DNA from: Alkalimonas delamerensis
GTDB lineage: Bacteria > Pseudomonadota > Gammaproteobacteria > Enterobacterales > Alteromonadaceae
NCBI RefSeq assembly: GCF_030717955.1
Contig: NZ_JAUZVY010000002.1
Span: 372,001 to 436,000, forward strand
Length of the DNA stretch: 64,000 nucleotides
Direction of reading: 5' to 3'
Positions 10,271 to 18,901 of the stretch are shown piece after piece (positions within the stretch are counted from its first letter, which is position 1; every line of letters begins with the position of its first letter). The translations under genes and the position numbers were made by a program. The notes below the pieces were generated by a model. It had not been told where the DNA came from and ran no database searches. It saw only the letters and a program-made list of their open reading frames with translations.

Positions 10271-10393
10271 AGTGGGCTCCTTGTCGTGCAGTGGCAGCCT
10301 ATGGTCTGACTGCTGGATCTGTGATGCCGCTATTCTAATGAAAAACACGCAGTAGATGCTGGTGAAATCCGGGTTAATGGCGCTATCTTTCAG

Positions 10394-10413
10394 GGCAAAA
10401 TTTTTAATTTGCC
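10394..10413. promoter_or_regulatory. Imperfect palindrome in the putA / dGTPase divergent region
   Basis: GGCAAAATT and AATTTGCC form an almost symmetric element in the 270-bp space between putA (minus) and the plus-strand dGTPase gene. It could be an operator for either gene. A second inverted repeat, CACTGCG (10476-10482) with CGCAGTG (10503-10509), lies in the likely leader of the dGTPase gene. No regulator can be named from the sequence. Confidence 0.3.
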
Positions 10414-10540
10414 GTAGAAACTACTGTAGTCCAACTGCGATGAAATAAAAGGGCAAACGCGTTCTGTGGTTCGCTCACTGCGGTTAGTTTGTTTCACAGA
10501 CACGCAGTGGTAGGATATAGAACAACCAAAGGAGTCCGTT

Positions 10541-11845
10541 ATGTGGGAAAGCCGGCGCAGTCATCCGCCACAACATGATGAATCGTCGTACGATGCCATC
10601 CCTGGCGACGCCACCGGGCAGCGTGACCGAGCTCGCATTATTCATAGCGAGGCGTTTCGTCGCTTGCAATCAAAAACTCAGGTGCTGGGGGTGGGGGAGC
10701 ACGATTTTTACCGTACCCGGCTTACCCACTCGCTCGAAGTCGCGCAACTGGGCTCTGGCATTTGCGAAAAGCTGCGTCAGCGCTATCGGGAAAATACAGA
10801 GTTGCTCAGCTGGCTGCCCGGTATGGGACAGATTGAAGCCATTTGCCTGGCGCATGACTTGGGGCACCCGCCTTTTGGTCACGGCGGTGAAGTGGCTTTG
10901 AACTATTTTATGCATGATCAGGGTGGCTTTGAAGGCAATGGCCAAACCTTGCGAATTCTGGCGCATTTAGGGGAATACTCACCGCAGCATGGACTGGACC
11001 TGAGTCGGCGCACCATGTTGGGGGTGTTGAAATACCCGGTACTGCACCGCGAAGTGGCCTGTTACCCGGTTGAGTTGGCCGAAGGAACCAGCAATATCGA
11101 CAGCTTCAAGCCCCCCAAGTGCATTCATGATGAAGACGAGGCTGTGCTGAACTGGATTTTGGCGCCCTTGCCAGCAGCTGATCAGGAGCTATTTCGCAGC
11201 AGCACAGACGGAAGCTCCCACCGCAAAGCCCGTTACCAGGGCCTGGACACCTCCATTATGGAGCTGGCCGATGACATTGCCTACGGGGTGCATGACTTGG
11301 AAGATGCGCTGGCGCTAAAGCTGGTCACTGAGCATGCCTGGCGCGAACAGGTGCTGGCCAGGCTGCCAGCCGATGACGTTATTGCCCAAAATGCCGATTT
11401 TTACAGCCGCAAACTGTTTTCTGAATCCAGCTGTGAGCGTAAACATGCCATCAGCAAGTTGGTGCATTCCATGCTGACAGAAATTTCGGTGCGTGCTCAA
11501 GGTCGCTTTAGAACACCTTTGCTGGATTATCAGGCTCAGATATCAGTGCAGGCAAAGCAAACCTTGGCGGTATTGAAAGACTTTGTCTACCAGCAGGTGA
11601 TTAAAAGCCCGGAAGTGCAAAGCCTGGAGTACAAGGGGCAGCAACTGATTCTGAAGCTTTTTCGGGTGTTGCGTGATAATCCAAAGCGCTTGTTACCCCC
11701 GGCTGTGCTGGCGCGCTATCAAGAGGCAGCAGAAAAAGATCGGGTGATTTGCGATTACCTGGCAACCCTAACCGATCACCATGCGGTTCGCTTGTACCAC
11801 AAGCTGTTTAGCCCGGACATGGGATCGGTGTTTGATCGGATTTAA
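10541..11845 (+). CDS. dGTPase-family HD-domain triphosphohydrolase, copy 1
   Basis: HD-superfamily enzyme of the deoxyguanosinetriphosphate triphosphohydrolase-like family (434 residues), expected to cut dNTPs to nucleoside plus triphosphate. The metal ligands are visible: His in RTRLTHSLE, the His105-Asp106 pair in LAHDLGHPPFGHGGE, and the Asp of ELADDIAYGVHDLED. The ATG has AAAGGAG upstream. Related enzymes in Shewanella and other gammaproteobacteria have been shown to protect against phage by depleting dGTP, and some are annotated as anti-phage dGTPases; whether this copy does so is inference. A second paralogue lies at 21342-22631. The gene is divergent from putA and convergent with a TonB receptor. 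Confidence 0.9.
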   Translation: MWESRRSHPPQHDESSYDAIPGDATGQRDRARIIHSEAFRRLQSKTQVLGVGEHDFYRTRLTHSLEVAQLGSGICEKLRQRYRENTELLSWLPGMGQIEAICLAHDLGHPPFGHGGEVALNYFMHDQGGFEGNGQTLRILAHLGEYSPQHGLDLSRRTMLGVLKYPVLHREVACYPVELAEGTSNIDSFKPPKCIHDEDEAVLNWILAPLPAADQELFRSSTDGSSHRKARYQGLDTSIMELADDIAYGVHDLEDALALKLVTEHAWREQVLARLPADDVIAQNADFYSRKLFSESSCERKHAISKLVHSMLTEISVRAQGRFRTPLLDYQAQISVQAKQTLAVLKDFVYQQVIKSPEVQSLEYKGQQLILKLFRVLRDNPKRLLPPAVLARYQEAAEKDRVICDYLATLTDHHAVRLYHKLFSPDMGSVFDRI

Positions 11846-11846
11846 A

Positions 11847-11874
11847 GCCGGCAGACAGCAAGGTGTCTGCCGGC
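11847..11874. repeat. 11-bp perfect hairpin between convergent genes
   Basis: GCCGGCAGACA (11847-11857) pairs perfectly with TGTCTGCCGGC (11864-11874) around a 6-base loop. It sits immediately after the stop of the dGTPase gene and just beyond the TonB receptor stop. There is no T tract on either side, so it may be a weak terminator or a 3'-end stabilising hairpin. Confidence 0.6.
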
Positions 11875-11883
11875 ACAGCGCGG

Positions 11884-14739
11884 TTAAAACTGAAGGCGGG
11901 TTTGCAGGTACCAGAAACGGCTACCCGGCATTTCATAGTTGGATGGATCATAGCCATTCAGTGTGCAGGACAAACAAATCGGTGGCTCCTTGCCAAACAA
12001 GTTGTTCAGGCCAACCGTCAATTGCAGGCCGTTTAACAACGCCTCGGTTTGCCAGCTAAGCTGCAGGTCGTGGTAAACCACTGAGCCCAAACGGTTTTGG
12101 CCCTCTTCTGGATTGTTGCGACAGACGGCGAAGCTGGCCGCCCGTCCGCAGCTTTCGGTCAGTTCGCTCAGGTAGCGCAGCGTCCAGCTGGCCTGAATGC
12201 TGTCATTGCCAAAGGCCAGATTCAAATTACTGCTAAAACGGGGGATGCCGCTGTTGTTCACTTCAACCCCAACGGTTCTGGGTTGGCGCTCATTGTTGGC
12301 ATCAAACACCCGATGGTAATTCATCATGGTGGTTCGCCAGTTGACGCTGAGTTGACCAATGTCTGTGGCCGGTTGCAACCAGCTGACATCAAAGTCAACA
12401 CCTGAAGTATCGATTTTTCCGATATTGGTCAGGGTGTTGCTGAAGTTATCGATGGCTCCTAACGCATTGCGCTGAATACCGCCACAAAAATCATTGCTAA
12501 GGCTTTGTACGCAAAGGTTCAGTTGGGTTTGCGCATCCAGTGCCTGAATGGCTCCTTTGAGCTGATGACGATACCAGCTCATACTGATGTCCATCCGTTC
12601 GGACCAGCTGGTCTGGCTGGCAAACTCCGGGCTGTAGACAAAACCCAGGTTATGGCTGGTGGAGGACTCAGGCTGCAACTCCCGATTACCACCAGTAATT
12701 ACCCCAATTTGCGGATTGGGCTGGACATAGGAAGCCGGAACGCCCAGGGCGGAACAATTGGCCTGGATACTTGCATCCGAAGGCTCTGAGCAGGGGTCAT
12801 CCAGCACGGCATCAAAGCCACTGGCAGAACCAAACAGCTCGCCAATATTTGGAGCCCGGAAACCTTCCGCCCAACTGCCGCGTAACAGCAATTCTGAAGA
12901 GAGTTGCCAGCGAACACCGGCCTTACTGGTGATCTCACTGCCAAAGGTCGAGTAGTCTGAGAAGCGGCTGGCCAGACTGAGATCCAATTGTTCTGCCAGG
13001 CTCAGATCGCGTAGCAAAGGAATGCTGAGTTCAGCGTAGACTTCCTGCACATCGTAGCTGCCGGAGGTGGGGGATGAGACCACGCCGTTGTATTCACCGG
13101 CGACTGTCAGGCTGTCAGGCCGGTAATTGCCCCGGTATTTACGGTATTCCCAGCCGGTGGCAAAGGCCAGTTCGCCAGCCGGTAGCGACAACAAATCGCC
13201 AGTCAGGTTGGCAGAAAACAGATTCAGGGTATTTTCACTGTTGTCCCGCACCACAGGTTGAATGTAAGCAAGCATTTCAGGCGTTAAAGCGCCCGGACCA
13301 AATACATTCAGTGGAACACAACCGGCTTCGGCTTCGCAATTGGCCAGCGGGCCAAGTCCTGTTGCCATTCGTCTGGCGTTGTAGCTGCCAAAGTTGAGCT
13401 GTGAAGCGCGGTTGGTGCTGTAGGCGGCATTGATATCCCAGTTAAACCAGCGATCGCCGCGGCTAAAGTCCCCACTTAAACCAGTCGCCAAATAAAAGGT
13501 ATCGACGGTTTGCTCGAAGCGTCGGGCGCCACCTTCCAGCGGCCGGTATGCCAGCATCAGCAGGTTCGGGTCATCACCTCCGGCCACCAAATCAAAACCA
13601 AAGGGGTTGTAGGGGTTGTCTGCAGCAATGGTCAGTGTATCGGCCCAAAAGTTGGTGGGGACTGCTGTGCCAATAAAGAAAGGTTCGGCAGCAGCCTGGT
13701 TGGTGCTTTTACGCTGATTGTAAAGGCCGCGCATATACCAGCTGGTACTATCGGTCAGTTGGTAATGTTGCTGCGCAAAGAGTGAGCTGCGTTTGTTTGG
13801 GGTTTGCAACAAGTTGTAATTGGCGTAGTTAAAGCGGTCGTCGTTGGAAAAGCAGCTGAATTGGTCACTGCGTTCACAGCCACTAAGACTGCCATCGTAA
13901 CCGGGGTTGAGGCCGATAGGAAACAGCAGCTGACGCTGTCCGCTATTGGGATCAATAAAGTCAATCAAACCGGCAGGAATGGCGGCACTGCCCAGGGCAT
14001 TGCCTGTACCGGGGTAGGGCAGACTGGATTGATCCCGGCGGTTGGATGCCACTGCTTTTTGGTCAAAGAAGCTGGCGGCAATAAAATAGCTGTGACGGCC
14101 CGACTCACCACCAAAGCTCAGCTCAATCTGGCTTTGTTCACCATCGCCACGGGTAAATTGACCATAACGGCTACTGAGGCTTGCACCATCCTGAGCGCGT
14201 TTGGTGATGATGTTCACGACCCCGGCAATGGCATCAGAGCCGTAAATGGACGAGGCGCCGTCTTCCAATACTTCAATCCGATCCACGATGGCCATTGGGA
14301 TGGTATTTAAATCAACCACACCGCCAACACCAGAAGCCGAGCTTTCGTTGACCCAGCGAAGTCCATCCACCAGTACTAAGACCCGCTGTGTGCCGAGGTG
14401 ACGCAGGTCAACCGTTGATGCGCCAGCGCCAACACCACCGCCATCCGGTGGGAAGCCAAAGTTACCACTGGAATTAAAGCGGGTGTTTAAGGCAGAGCCC
14501 GAAGCAGTAATGGATTGCAGCAAGTCGCCAATTGAGCTCATTCCTGAGCGATCAATGTAATCTCTGTCGAGTACCTGCACCGGGTTTTGACCTTCCAGCT
14601 CCGATTGTCGGATCCGGCTGCCGGTTACCTGAATACGCTCCAGCTCAGTTGCCTGATTGCTTTCTTGCGCATGGCCTGCCAGCGGAATGGCGAGGATTGT
14701 TGCCAATGCTAGAAAGGCTCCACTGTATTTAAAATGCAT
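11884..14739 (-). CDS. TonB-dependent outer-membrane receptor
   Basis: Large (951 residues) gated beta-barrel importer. A signal peptide (about residues 1-24, ending GHA) is followed by a TonB-box-like IQVTGSRI, a plug domain with RVLVLVDGLRW, DRIEVLEDGASSIYGSDAIAGVVNII, and a barrel ending in the expected terminal Phe (RLQF). The frame is open to 14820, but ATG 14739 has GGAGG upstream and starts the signal peptide, so it is preferred. The size and the VDG/EVLEDGAS plug style match receptors common in Alteromonadales and Xanthomonadales for peptides or oligosaccharides. BtuB is only about 600 residues, so although a cobalamin cluster is nearby I do not call this BtuB. Substrate unknown. Confidence 0.88.
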   Translation of the reverse strand: MHFKYSGAFLALATILAIPLAGHAQESNQATELERIQVTGSRIRQSELEGQNPVQVLDRDYIDRSGMSSIGDLLQSITASGSALNTRFNSSGNFGFPPDGGGVGAGASTVDLRHLGTQRVLVLVDGLRWVNESSASGVGGVVDLNTIPMAIVDRIEVLEDGASSIYGSDAIAGVVNIITKRAQDGASLSSRYGQFTRGDGEQSQIELSFGGESGRHSYFIAASFFDQKAVASNRRDQSSLPYPGTGNALGSAAIPAGLIDFIDPNSGQRQLLFPIGLNPGYDGSLSGCERSDQFSCFSNDDRFNYANYNLLQTPNKRSSLFAQQHYQLTDSTSWYMRGLYNQRKSTNQAAAEPFFIGTAVPTNFWADTLTIAADNPYNPFGFDLVAGGDDPNLLMLAYRPLEGGARRFEQTVDTFYLATGLSGDFSRGDRWFNWDINAAYSTNRASQLNFGSYNARRMATGLGPLANCEAEAGCVPLNVFGPGALTPEMLAYIQPVVRDNSENTLNLFSANLTGDLLSLPAGELAFATGWEYRKYRGNYRPDSLTVAGEYNGVVSSPTSGSYDVQEVYAELSIPLLRDLSLAEQLDLSLASRFSDYSTFGSEITSKAGVRWQLSSELLLRGSWAEGFRAPNIGELFGSASGFDAVLDDPCSEPSDASIQANCSALGVPASYVQPNPQIGVITGGNRELQPESSTSHNLGFVYSPEFASQTSWSERMDISMSWYRHQLKGAIQALDAQTQLNLCVQSLSNDFCGGIQRNALGAIDNFSNTLTNIGKIDTSGVDFDVSWLQPATDIGQLSVNWRTTMMNYHRVFDANNERQPRTVGVEVNNSGIPRFSSNLNLAFGNDSIQASWTLRYLSELTESCGRAASFAVCRNNPEEGQNRLGSVVYHDLQLSWQTEALLNGLQLTVGLNNLFGKEPPICLSCTLNGYDPSNYEMPGSRFWYLQTRLQF

Positions 14740-15022
14740 GAGTTCCTCCGGTTTGTTGTTATTTTGATTTTGTGAATGAATATGTTTTTTTATGTTTGCC
14801 TTGAATTTCATTCGCAGCAATAGTAGCCAAGTGGTTGAATTAGAGAAAGCCTACTGGTCGCTTTTTGTTGTTGTTTCGTAGTTAAAATTTAACAACTGCA
14901 TCATTCTTCAGAAGGGCAATCAGGGCTCGGAGAAAAAAGGCGGTTATTTAACCGGATAGATTGAAAAAATCAGGATTTCTGTTTAGATTGAACTAAGAGC
15001 ATTCAGTAAGGGAAGAAAAGCA

Positions 15023-15421
15023 ATGAACAAATGGCTCATCGCAACAGTGTTTGCCGCTATGGCGGCCAGCTCCTGGCAGCTACAGGCATCGACCAAAGAT
15101 TATCGGTTGCTGACGGTGGCAGGCTACCTTAATTTTTATTTGTTAAACCTCAATGCGTGTCAAGATTTCCACCCGGCGGTACGGCAATCGGCGTATCAGG
15201 CCGAAGCGCAGCTTTATCCCTGGCTTGAGAAATTGCAACAACGAATTGAAGCGTCCAATGATTTTGACTCCGCCGTGTTATCCGGCATCGTGCTGCGGCG
15301 TCGTGCCATGCTGAATGAGCAAATCGAAGACAATGATTTTACCATCGATCACTGTCAGGCCATTGTGCAGATCTTGAACACCGAAGGTCTGGATGAGACC
15401 CTGCTGTCTGTATTGAACTAG
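15023..15421 (+). CDS. Small secreted protein of unknown function
   Basis: I do not recognise this 132-residue protein. It has a clear signal peptide (MNKWLIATVFAAMAASSW, cleavage probably after LQA), leaving a helical periplasmic domain of about 110 residues with two cysteines (in NACQDF and DHCQAI) that could form a disulfide. GGAAG precedes the ATG. It has its own terminator at 15444, so it is not cotranscribed with the cobalamin genes. It is divergent from the TonB receptor across 283 bp, which should contain both promoters but shows no site that I can name. Confidence 0.65.
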   Translation: MNKWLIATVFAAMAASSWQLQASTKDYRLLTVAGYLNFYLLNLNACQDFHPAVRQSAYQAEAQLYPWLEKLQQRIEASNDFDSAVLSGIVLRRRAMLNEQIEDNDFTIDHCQAIVQILNTEGLDETLLSVLN

Positions 15422-15443
15422 TTTTAATACGCTTTTTAGCCTG

Positions 15444-15477
15444 ACAAAACCAGCTTCGGCTGGTTTTGTGCGTTTTG
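15444..15477 (+). terminator. Rho-independent terminator
   Basis: An 11-bp stem ACAAAACCAGC / GCTGGTTTTGT with a TTCG tetraloop (15455-15458), followed by GCGTTTT. It separates the small secreted protein gene from the cobalamin operon. The remaining leader of the operon is under 90 bases and is too short for a cobalamin riboswitch. Confidence 0.8.
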
Positions 15478-15553
15478 AAATGGGCAACCAGATTTTTTCT
15501 GTTACAATCCGACAACTTATCAGGATTGTTATTCGGGGCAGGCGGAGCAGCCG

Positions 15554-16342
15554 ATGTCAGCAGTGTTACAGCTACAGCAGGTCAGTTTGCAACTGGGTGG
15601 TCGCTCCGTGCTCGACCAAGTCAGCTGGCAACTGCCGGCTGGTCGGGTGCTCGGTGTGGTTGGCCCCAATGGTGCTGGCAAGAGCACTTTGCTGCGTGTG
15701 CTTTATGGCGAGCGGGTCGCCGACAGTGGCCAGGTGCTGTTGCACCAGCGGGATCTTGCCAGTTACAGCCGGACTGAGCTGGCACGTCAGATGGCCGTAG
15801 TGGTACAAAGCCCGTCACCGGTATTTAGCCTGACTACCGAGCAATTGGTGATCCTGGGGCTGGTGCCGCACAAGCGCTGGTTCGACCCCACCACCAGTCA
15901 GGATCGCCAACAGTTGCAGTTGGCACTGGAAAAAACCGGTTTGCTTGAGCTGCGTCATACCAAACTGGAGGCCCTGTCAGGTGGTGAGCTGCAGCGCGCT
16001 TACATTGCCCGGGCTCTGGTGCAAAATGCCCGTATTCTATTGCTGGATGAGCCCACCAACCATCTGGATGTGCATTACCAGCACCAGATATTGCAACTGA
16101 TCCGTCAGCTGCAACTGACAGTGGTTTGCTGCTTGCACGATTTAAACCTGGCAGCCAGTTATTGCGACGATATTCTGTTGTTGGATCAAGGCAAGGTGCA
16201 GGCTTTTGGCGCGGTCAAAGAGGTATTGACCGCGGAGCGATTGAGCAAGGTTTTTCAGCAGCCGTGCACCATGCTGTCGCATCCGGATTTACCTCAGGCT
16301 GTGATTCATTTTCACGCCAGCCCAAGGCAGGAGACACCATGA
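15554..16342 (+). CDS. btuD: Cobalamin/siderophore-type ABC transporter ATPase
   Basis: Cytoplasmic ATPase that powers a FecCD/BtuC-type importer; 262 residues. Walker A GPNGAGKST (37-45), signature LSGGE (141-145), Walker B LLLDEPTNH with Asp165, and the H-loop in CCLHDLNLA are all intact. The stop overlaps the permease start (ATGA), indicating translational coupling. The vitamin B12 assignment rests on the downstream cobO and btuF-like genes, because the ATPase alone is equally similar to heme or siderophore ATPases. It is the first gene of a four-gene operon. Confidence 0.88.
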   Translation: MSAVLQLQQVSLQLGGRSVLDQVSWQLPAGRVLGVVGPNGAGKSTLLRVLYGERVADSGQVLLHQRDLASYSRTELARQMAVVVQSPSPVFSLTTEQLVILGLVPHKRWFDPTTSQDRQQLQLALEKTGLLELRHTKLEALSGGELQRAYIARALVQNARILLLDEPTNHLDVHYQHQILQLIRQLQLTVVCCLHDLNLAASYCDDILLLDQGKVQAFGAVKEVLTAERLSKVFQQPCTMLSHPDLPQAVIHFHASPRQETP

Positions 16343-17328
16343 GCAAGGGGCATCCGCTACGTTGGCTGTTGGCGGCGCTGCTGCTGCTGATCACCTTGCT
16401 GATGAGCATTCGCCTGGGCAGTGCATCGATATCCTATGCACAGCTTTGGCAGCTGCTAACCAGTGCTTCCGGCGATGCCACTCTAGATACCATTGTCTGG
16501 CAAATTCGTCTGCCCCGTATTGCGATGGCATTTTTTGCCGGCGCTGGTCTGGCGATTTGCGGTGCTTTATTGCAAAACATGAGCCGTAACCCGCTGGCCG
16601 ATCCCTATCTGTTTGGTTTGACAGCCGGCGCCGGGCTTGGCGCCAGTCTGGCGATGATTGTCTTTCCGGAGCAACAGCTGCCGCTGGCGCTGTCGGCTTT
16701 TGCCGGGGCCAGCCTGGCGGTGCTGTTGGTGGTATTGGTGTGCATCCGGCATGGCTGGCAGCAATTGCAGATCATGTTGCTGGCCGGGGTGGCTGTGTCC
16801 TTTATGCTCAGCGCCATCAGCAGCTTTATTCTGTATTTTGCCGAGCCTTTTGCCGCCAACCGGGTCATTTTCTGGTTGATGGGCAGTTTAAGCCGCAGCG
16901 ACTGGCAAGGGGTTGCCATCGTCGCGCCTGCCGTCCTGCTGCTGTTGCTGTTGGCTCTGGGGTTTCGCCGTCAACTCGATGCCATGTTGCTGCACGATGA
17001 AAGCGCCCGCACCCTGGGTGTGGCGGTGGATAAGGTCCGTTTATTGTTTTTGCTGGCTACTTCGGCTGTCACTGCCTTTATTGTGGCGCAATGCGGCGGT
17101 ATCGCCTTTGTGGGCTTGATGATCCCGCACCTGGTACGGCAGTGGTTTGGAGTGACCTTGCTGCCTTTATTGCTGGGCTCTGCTTTGGTGGGGGGCATCT
17201 TTTTAATCTGGGTGGATAACTTCGCCCGTAGTTTGCTGCTGCAACAGGAAATCCCTTTGGGCATTATTACCTCCATGCTGGGCAGCGTCTTCTTCTTGCT
17301 GCTGTTGCGGCGACAACAACCAGGCTGA
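16339..17328 (+). CDS. btuC: FecCD/BtuC-family ABC permease
   Basis: Inner-membrane permease of the vitamin B12 / iron-siderophore importer family, 329 residues and about ten helices. Family signatures include the RLPRIAMAFFAGAGLAICGALLQNMSRNPLADP segment near the N-terminus and GGIAFVGLMIPHLVR near the C-terminal third, which contacts the ATPase. The frame is open from 16126, but the ATG at 16339 overlaps the btuD stop and gives the normal length and first helix (LLAALLLLITLLM), so it is the start. A cobalamin adenosyltransferase gene begins two bases after the stop. Confidence 0.9.
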   Translation: MSKGHPLRWLLAALLLLITLLMSIRLGSASISYAQLWQLLTSASGDATLDTIVWQIRLPRIAMAFFAGAGLAICGALLQNMSRNPLADPYLFGLTAGAGLGASLAMIVFPEQQLPLALSAFAGASLAVLLVVLVCIRHGWQQLQIMLLAGVAVSFMLSAISSFILYFAEPFAANRVIFWLMGSLSRSDWQGVAIVAPAVLLLLLLALGFRRQLDAMLLHDESARTLGVAVDKVRLLFLLATSAVTAFIVAQCGGIAFVGLMIPHLVRQWFGVTLLPLLLGSALVGGIFLIWVDNFARSLLLQQEIPLGIITSMLGSVFFLLLLRRQQPG

Positions 17329-17330
17329 CT

Positions 17331-17933
17331 ATGACCGACGACTACAAAGCAAAACGACATCAACAACGCCAGCAACAGCTCAAATCCCAGGTGGATAAAG
17401 CCGTTGCCGCCGCCACCATCGACAAAGGCATCCTGCTGGTGCTGACCGGCAATGGCAAGGGCAAGTCCACAGCCGGTTTTGGCACCGTGGCACGTGCTGT
17501 GGGCCATGGCTACAAAGCGGCCGTGGCCCAGTTTATCAAGGGAGAGTGGGCCTGTGGTGAGCGCAATTTATTGCAGCAACATGGCGTACCCTTTGCGGTG
17601 ATGGCCACTGGCTTTACCTGGGATACCCAGGATAAAGCAGCCGACATTGCCGCTGCCGAAGCGGTCTGGCAACAAGCCAAAGCTTTTTTGGCCGATAGCA
17701 GCATTGACTTGGTGTTGCTCGATGAGCTGACTTATATGCTGAGTTACCACTACCTGGATCTGGATGATGTGCTGGATTGCATCCGCAAGCGCCCACCGGG
17801 TCAGCACCTGGTGGTTACTGGGCGCAATTGCCATCGTCGTTTGTTGGAGCTGGCCGATACCGTCAGTGAGGTACAGTCAGTCAAGCATGCCTTTGATGCT
17901 GGCATTCGTGCCCAACAAGGGCTGGACTGGTGA
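17331..17933 (+). CDS. cobO: Cob(I)yrinic acid a,c-diamide adenosyltransferase
   Basis: Adds the 5'-deoxyadenosyl group from ATP to the cobalt of corrinoids, making the coenzyme form of B12 (CobA/CobO/BtuR family; 200 residues). The P-loop GNGKGKST is at residues 40-47, and the family motifs FIKGEWACGERN, VLLDELTYMLSYHYLD and VVTGRN are present. The long charged N-terminal stretch (KAKRHQQRQQQL) is typical. It is embedded between the permease and the periplasmic binding protein genes, so imported cobalamin is probably adenosylated right after uptake. No de novo corrin synthesis genes are in the window, which suggests salvage. Confidence 0.93.
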   Translation: MTDDYKAKRHQQRQQQLKSQVDKAVAAATIDKGILLVLTGNGKGKSTAGFGTVARAVGHGYKAAVAQFIKGEWACGERNLLQQHGVPFAVMATGFTWDTQDKAADIAAAEAVWQQAKAFLADSSIDLVLLDELTYMLSYHYLDLDDVLDCIRKRPPGQHLVVTGRNCHRRLLELADTVSEVQSVKHAFDAGIRAQQGLDW

Positions 17934-18766
17934 TGCCTGTACGCTGTTTCAGTTTATTATGGCTGCTGTTGCTGGCAGCGCCATTGCGTGCCGAAGTGCC
18001 AGAGCGCATTGTGGCACTGGCGCCGCACATTACCGAGTTGCTGTTTGATATTGGTGCCGAAGCTCAGCTGGTGGCGGTCAGTGATTTCAGCGATTACCCC
18101 AAGGCTGCCCGTCAACTGCCCAGTGTCGCCAATTACGCCCAGATCCAGCTGGAAGCTGTGCTGGCATTGCAGCCGGATTTGGTGATTGCCTGGCGTACCG
18201 GCAACCCTCAGGCAGATTTGCAGCGATTGGAGCAGCTGGGCATCAAGGTACAGTATTCCGATCCGCTCAAGCTTGATGACATTGCGAGCGAGCTGCGCTG
18301 GCTGGGAGAGCTGACCGGTCGGCAGCAGCAAGCGGAAGCGCGGGCCCGTGATTTTGAGCAAAGGCTGGCCGCTTTACGACAGCAGTACCAGCAGCAAGCA
18401 CCGGTGCGGGTGTTCTTTGCCATGTCGCAGCAGCCGTTATCGACCGTAGCCAATCATGCCTGGCCACAGCTGATGCTGGAGCTTTGCGGTGCCGAGAATC
18501 CTTTTGCAACCAATCGCAACGATTACCCGCAAATTGGACCGGAGCAATTGCTGTTGGCCGATGTGGAGCTGATTATTCAGCCCAGTCGTGGTGCTGCACC
18601 GGTTCAGGCCAGCCAATGGCGTCAGTTTTCCAGCCTGACTGCCGTGCGAAAGGGGCACTATCTGGCGGTGGATGCCGATTTGATGTACCGCTTTACCCGC
18701 CGCAGTCTGGAAGGGGCCAGCCAATTGTGCGAAGGCATTGATGCTGTGCGGCAGCAGCGTGGTTAA
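17933..18766 (+). CDS. btuF: Cobalamin-binding periplasmic protein
   Basis: Periplasmic substrate-binding protein of the B12 importer, 277 residues. A signal peptide (MPVRCFSLLWLLLLAAPLRA) leads into the class III binding fold, with the family start RIVALAPHITELLFDIGAEAQLVAVSDFSDYP, which closely resembles E. coli BtuF. ATG 17933 overlaps the cobO stop (TGATG); an in-frame GTG at 17930 is the alternative. It is the last gene of btuD-btuC-cobO-btuF. No btuB for the outer membrane is recognised here. Confidence 0.88.
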   Translation: MPVRCFSLLWLLLLAAPLRAEVPERIVALAPHITELLFDIGAEAQLVAVSDFSDYPKAARQLPSVANYAQIQLEAVLALQPDLVIAWRTGNPQADLQRLEQLGIKVQYSDPLKLDDIASELRWLGELTGRQQQAEARARDFEQRLAALRQQYQQQAPVRVFFAMSQQPLSTVANHAWPQLMLELCGAENPFATNRNDYPQIGPEQLLLADVELIIQPSRGAAPVQASQWRQFSSLTAVRKGHYLAVDADLMYRFTRRSLEGASQLCEGIDAVRQQRG

Positions 18767-18901
18767 CACCGTTGGCTCAGGCTGCTCGTATTTGTAGCCC
18801 GGACTTTTTTTGCTACACTTGCTCGGCAGCAAAGCTGCGCCCGATAATAAAAGCAACAGGGCGTTTGACCATAAAAATAGCAATTGAGTAGAAAGATAAC
18901 A

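Noticed and set aside
11884..14739. TonB receptor as BtuB
   Set aside because: 951 residues against about 600 for BtuB, separate transcription and different plug style; proximity to btu genes alone is not enough.
15470..15553. Cobalamin riboswitch upstream of btuD
   Set aside because: Leader after the terminator is too short and lacks the conserved B12-box pattern.
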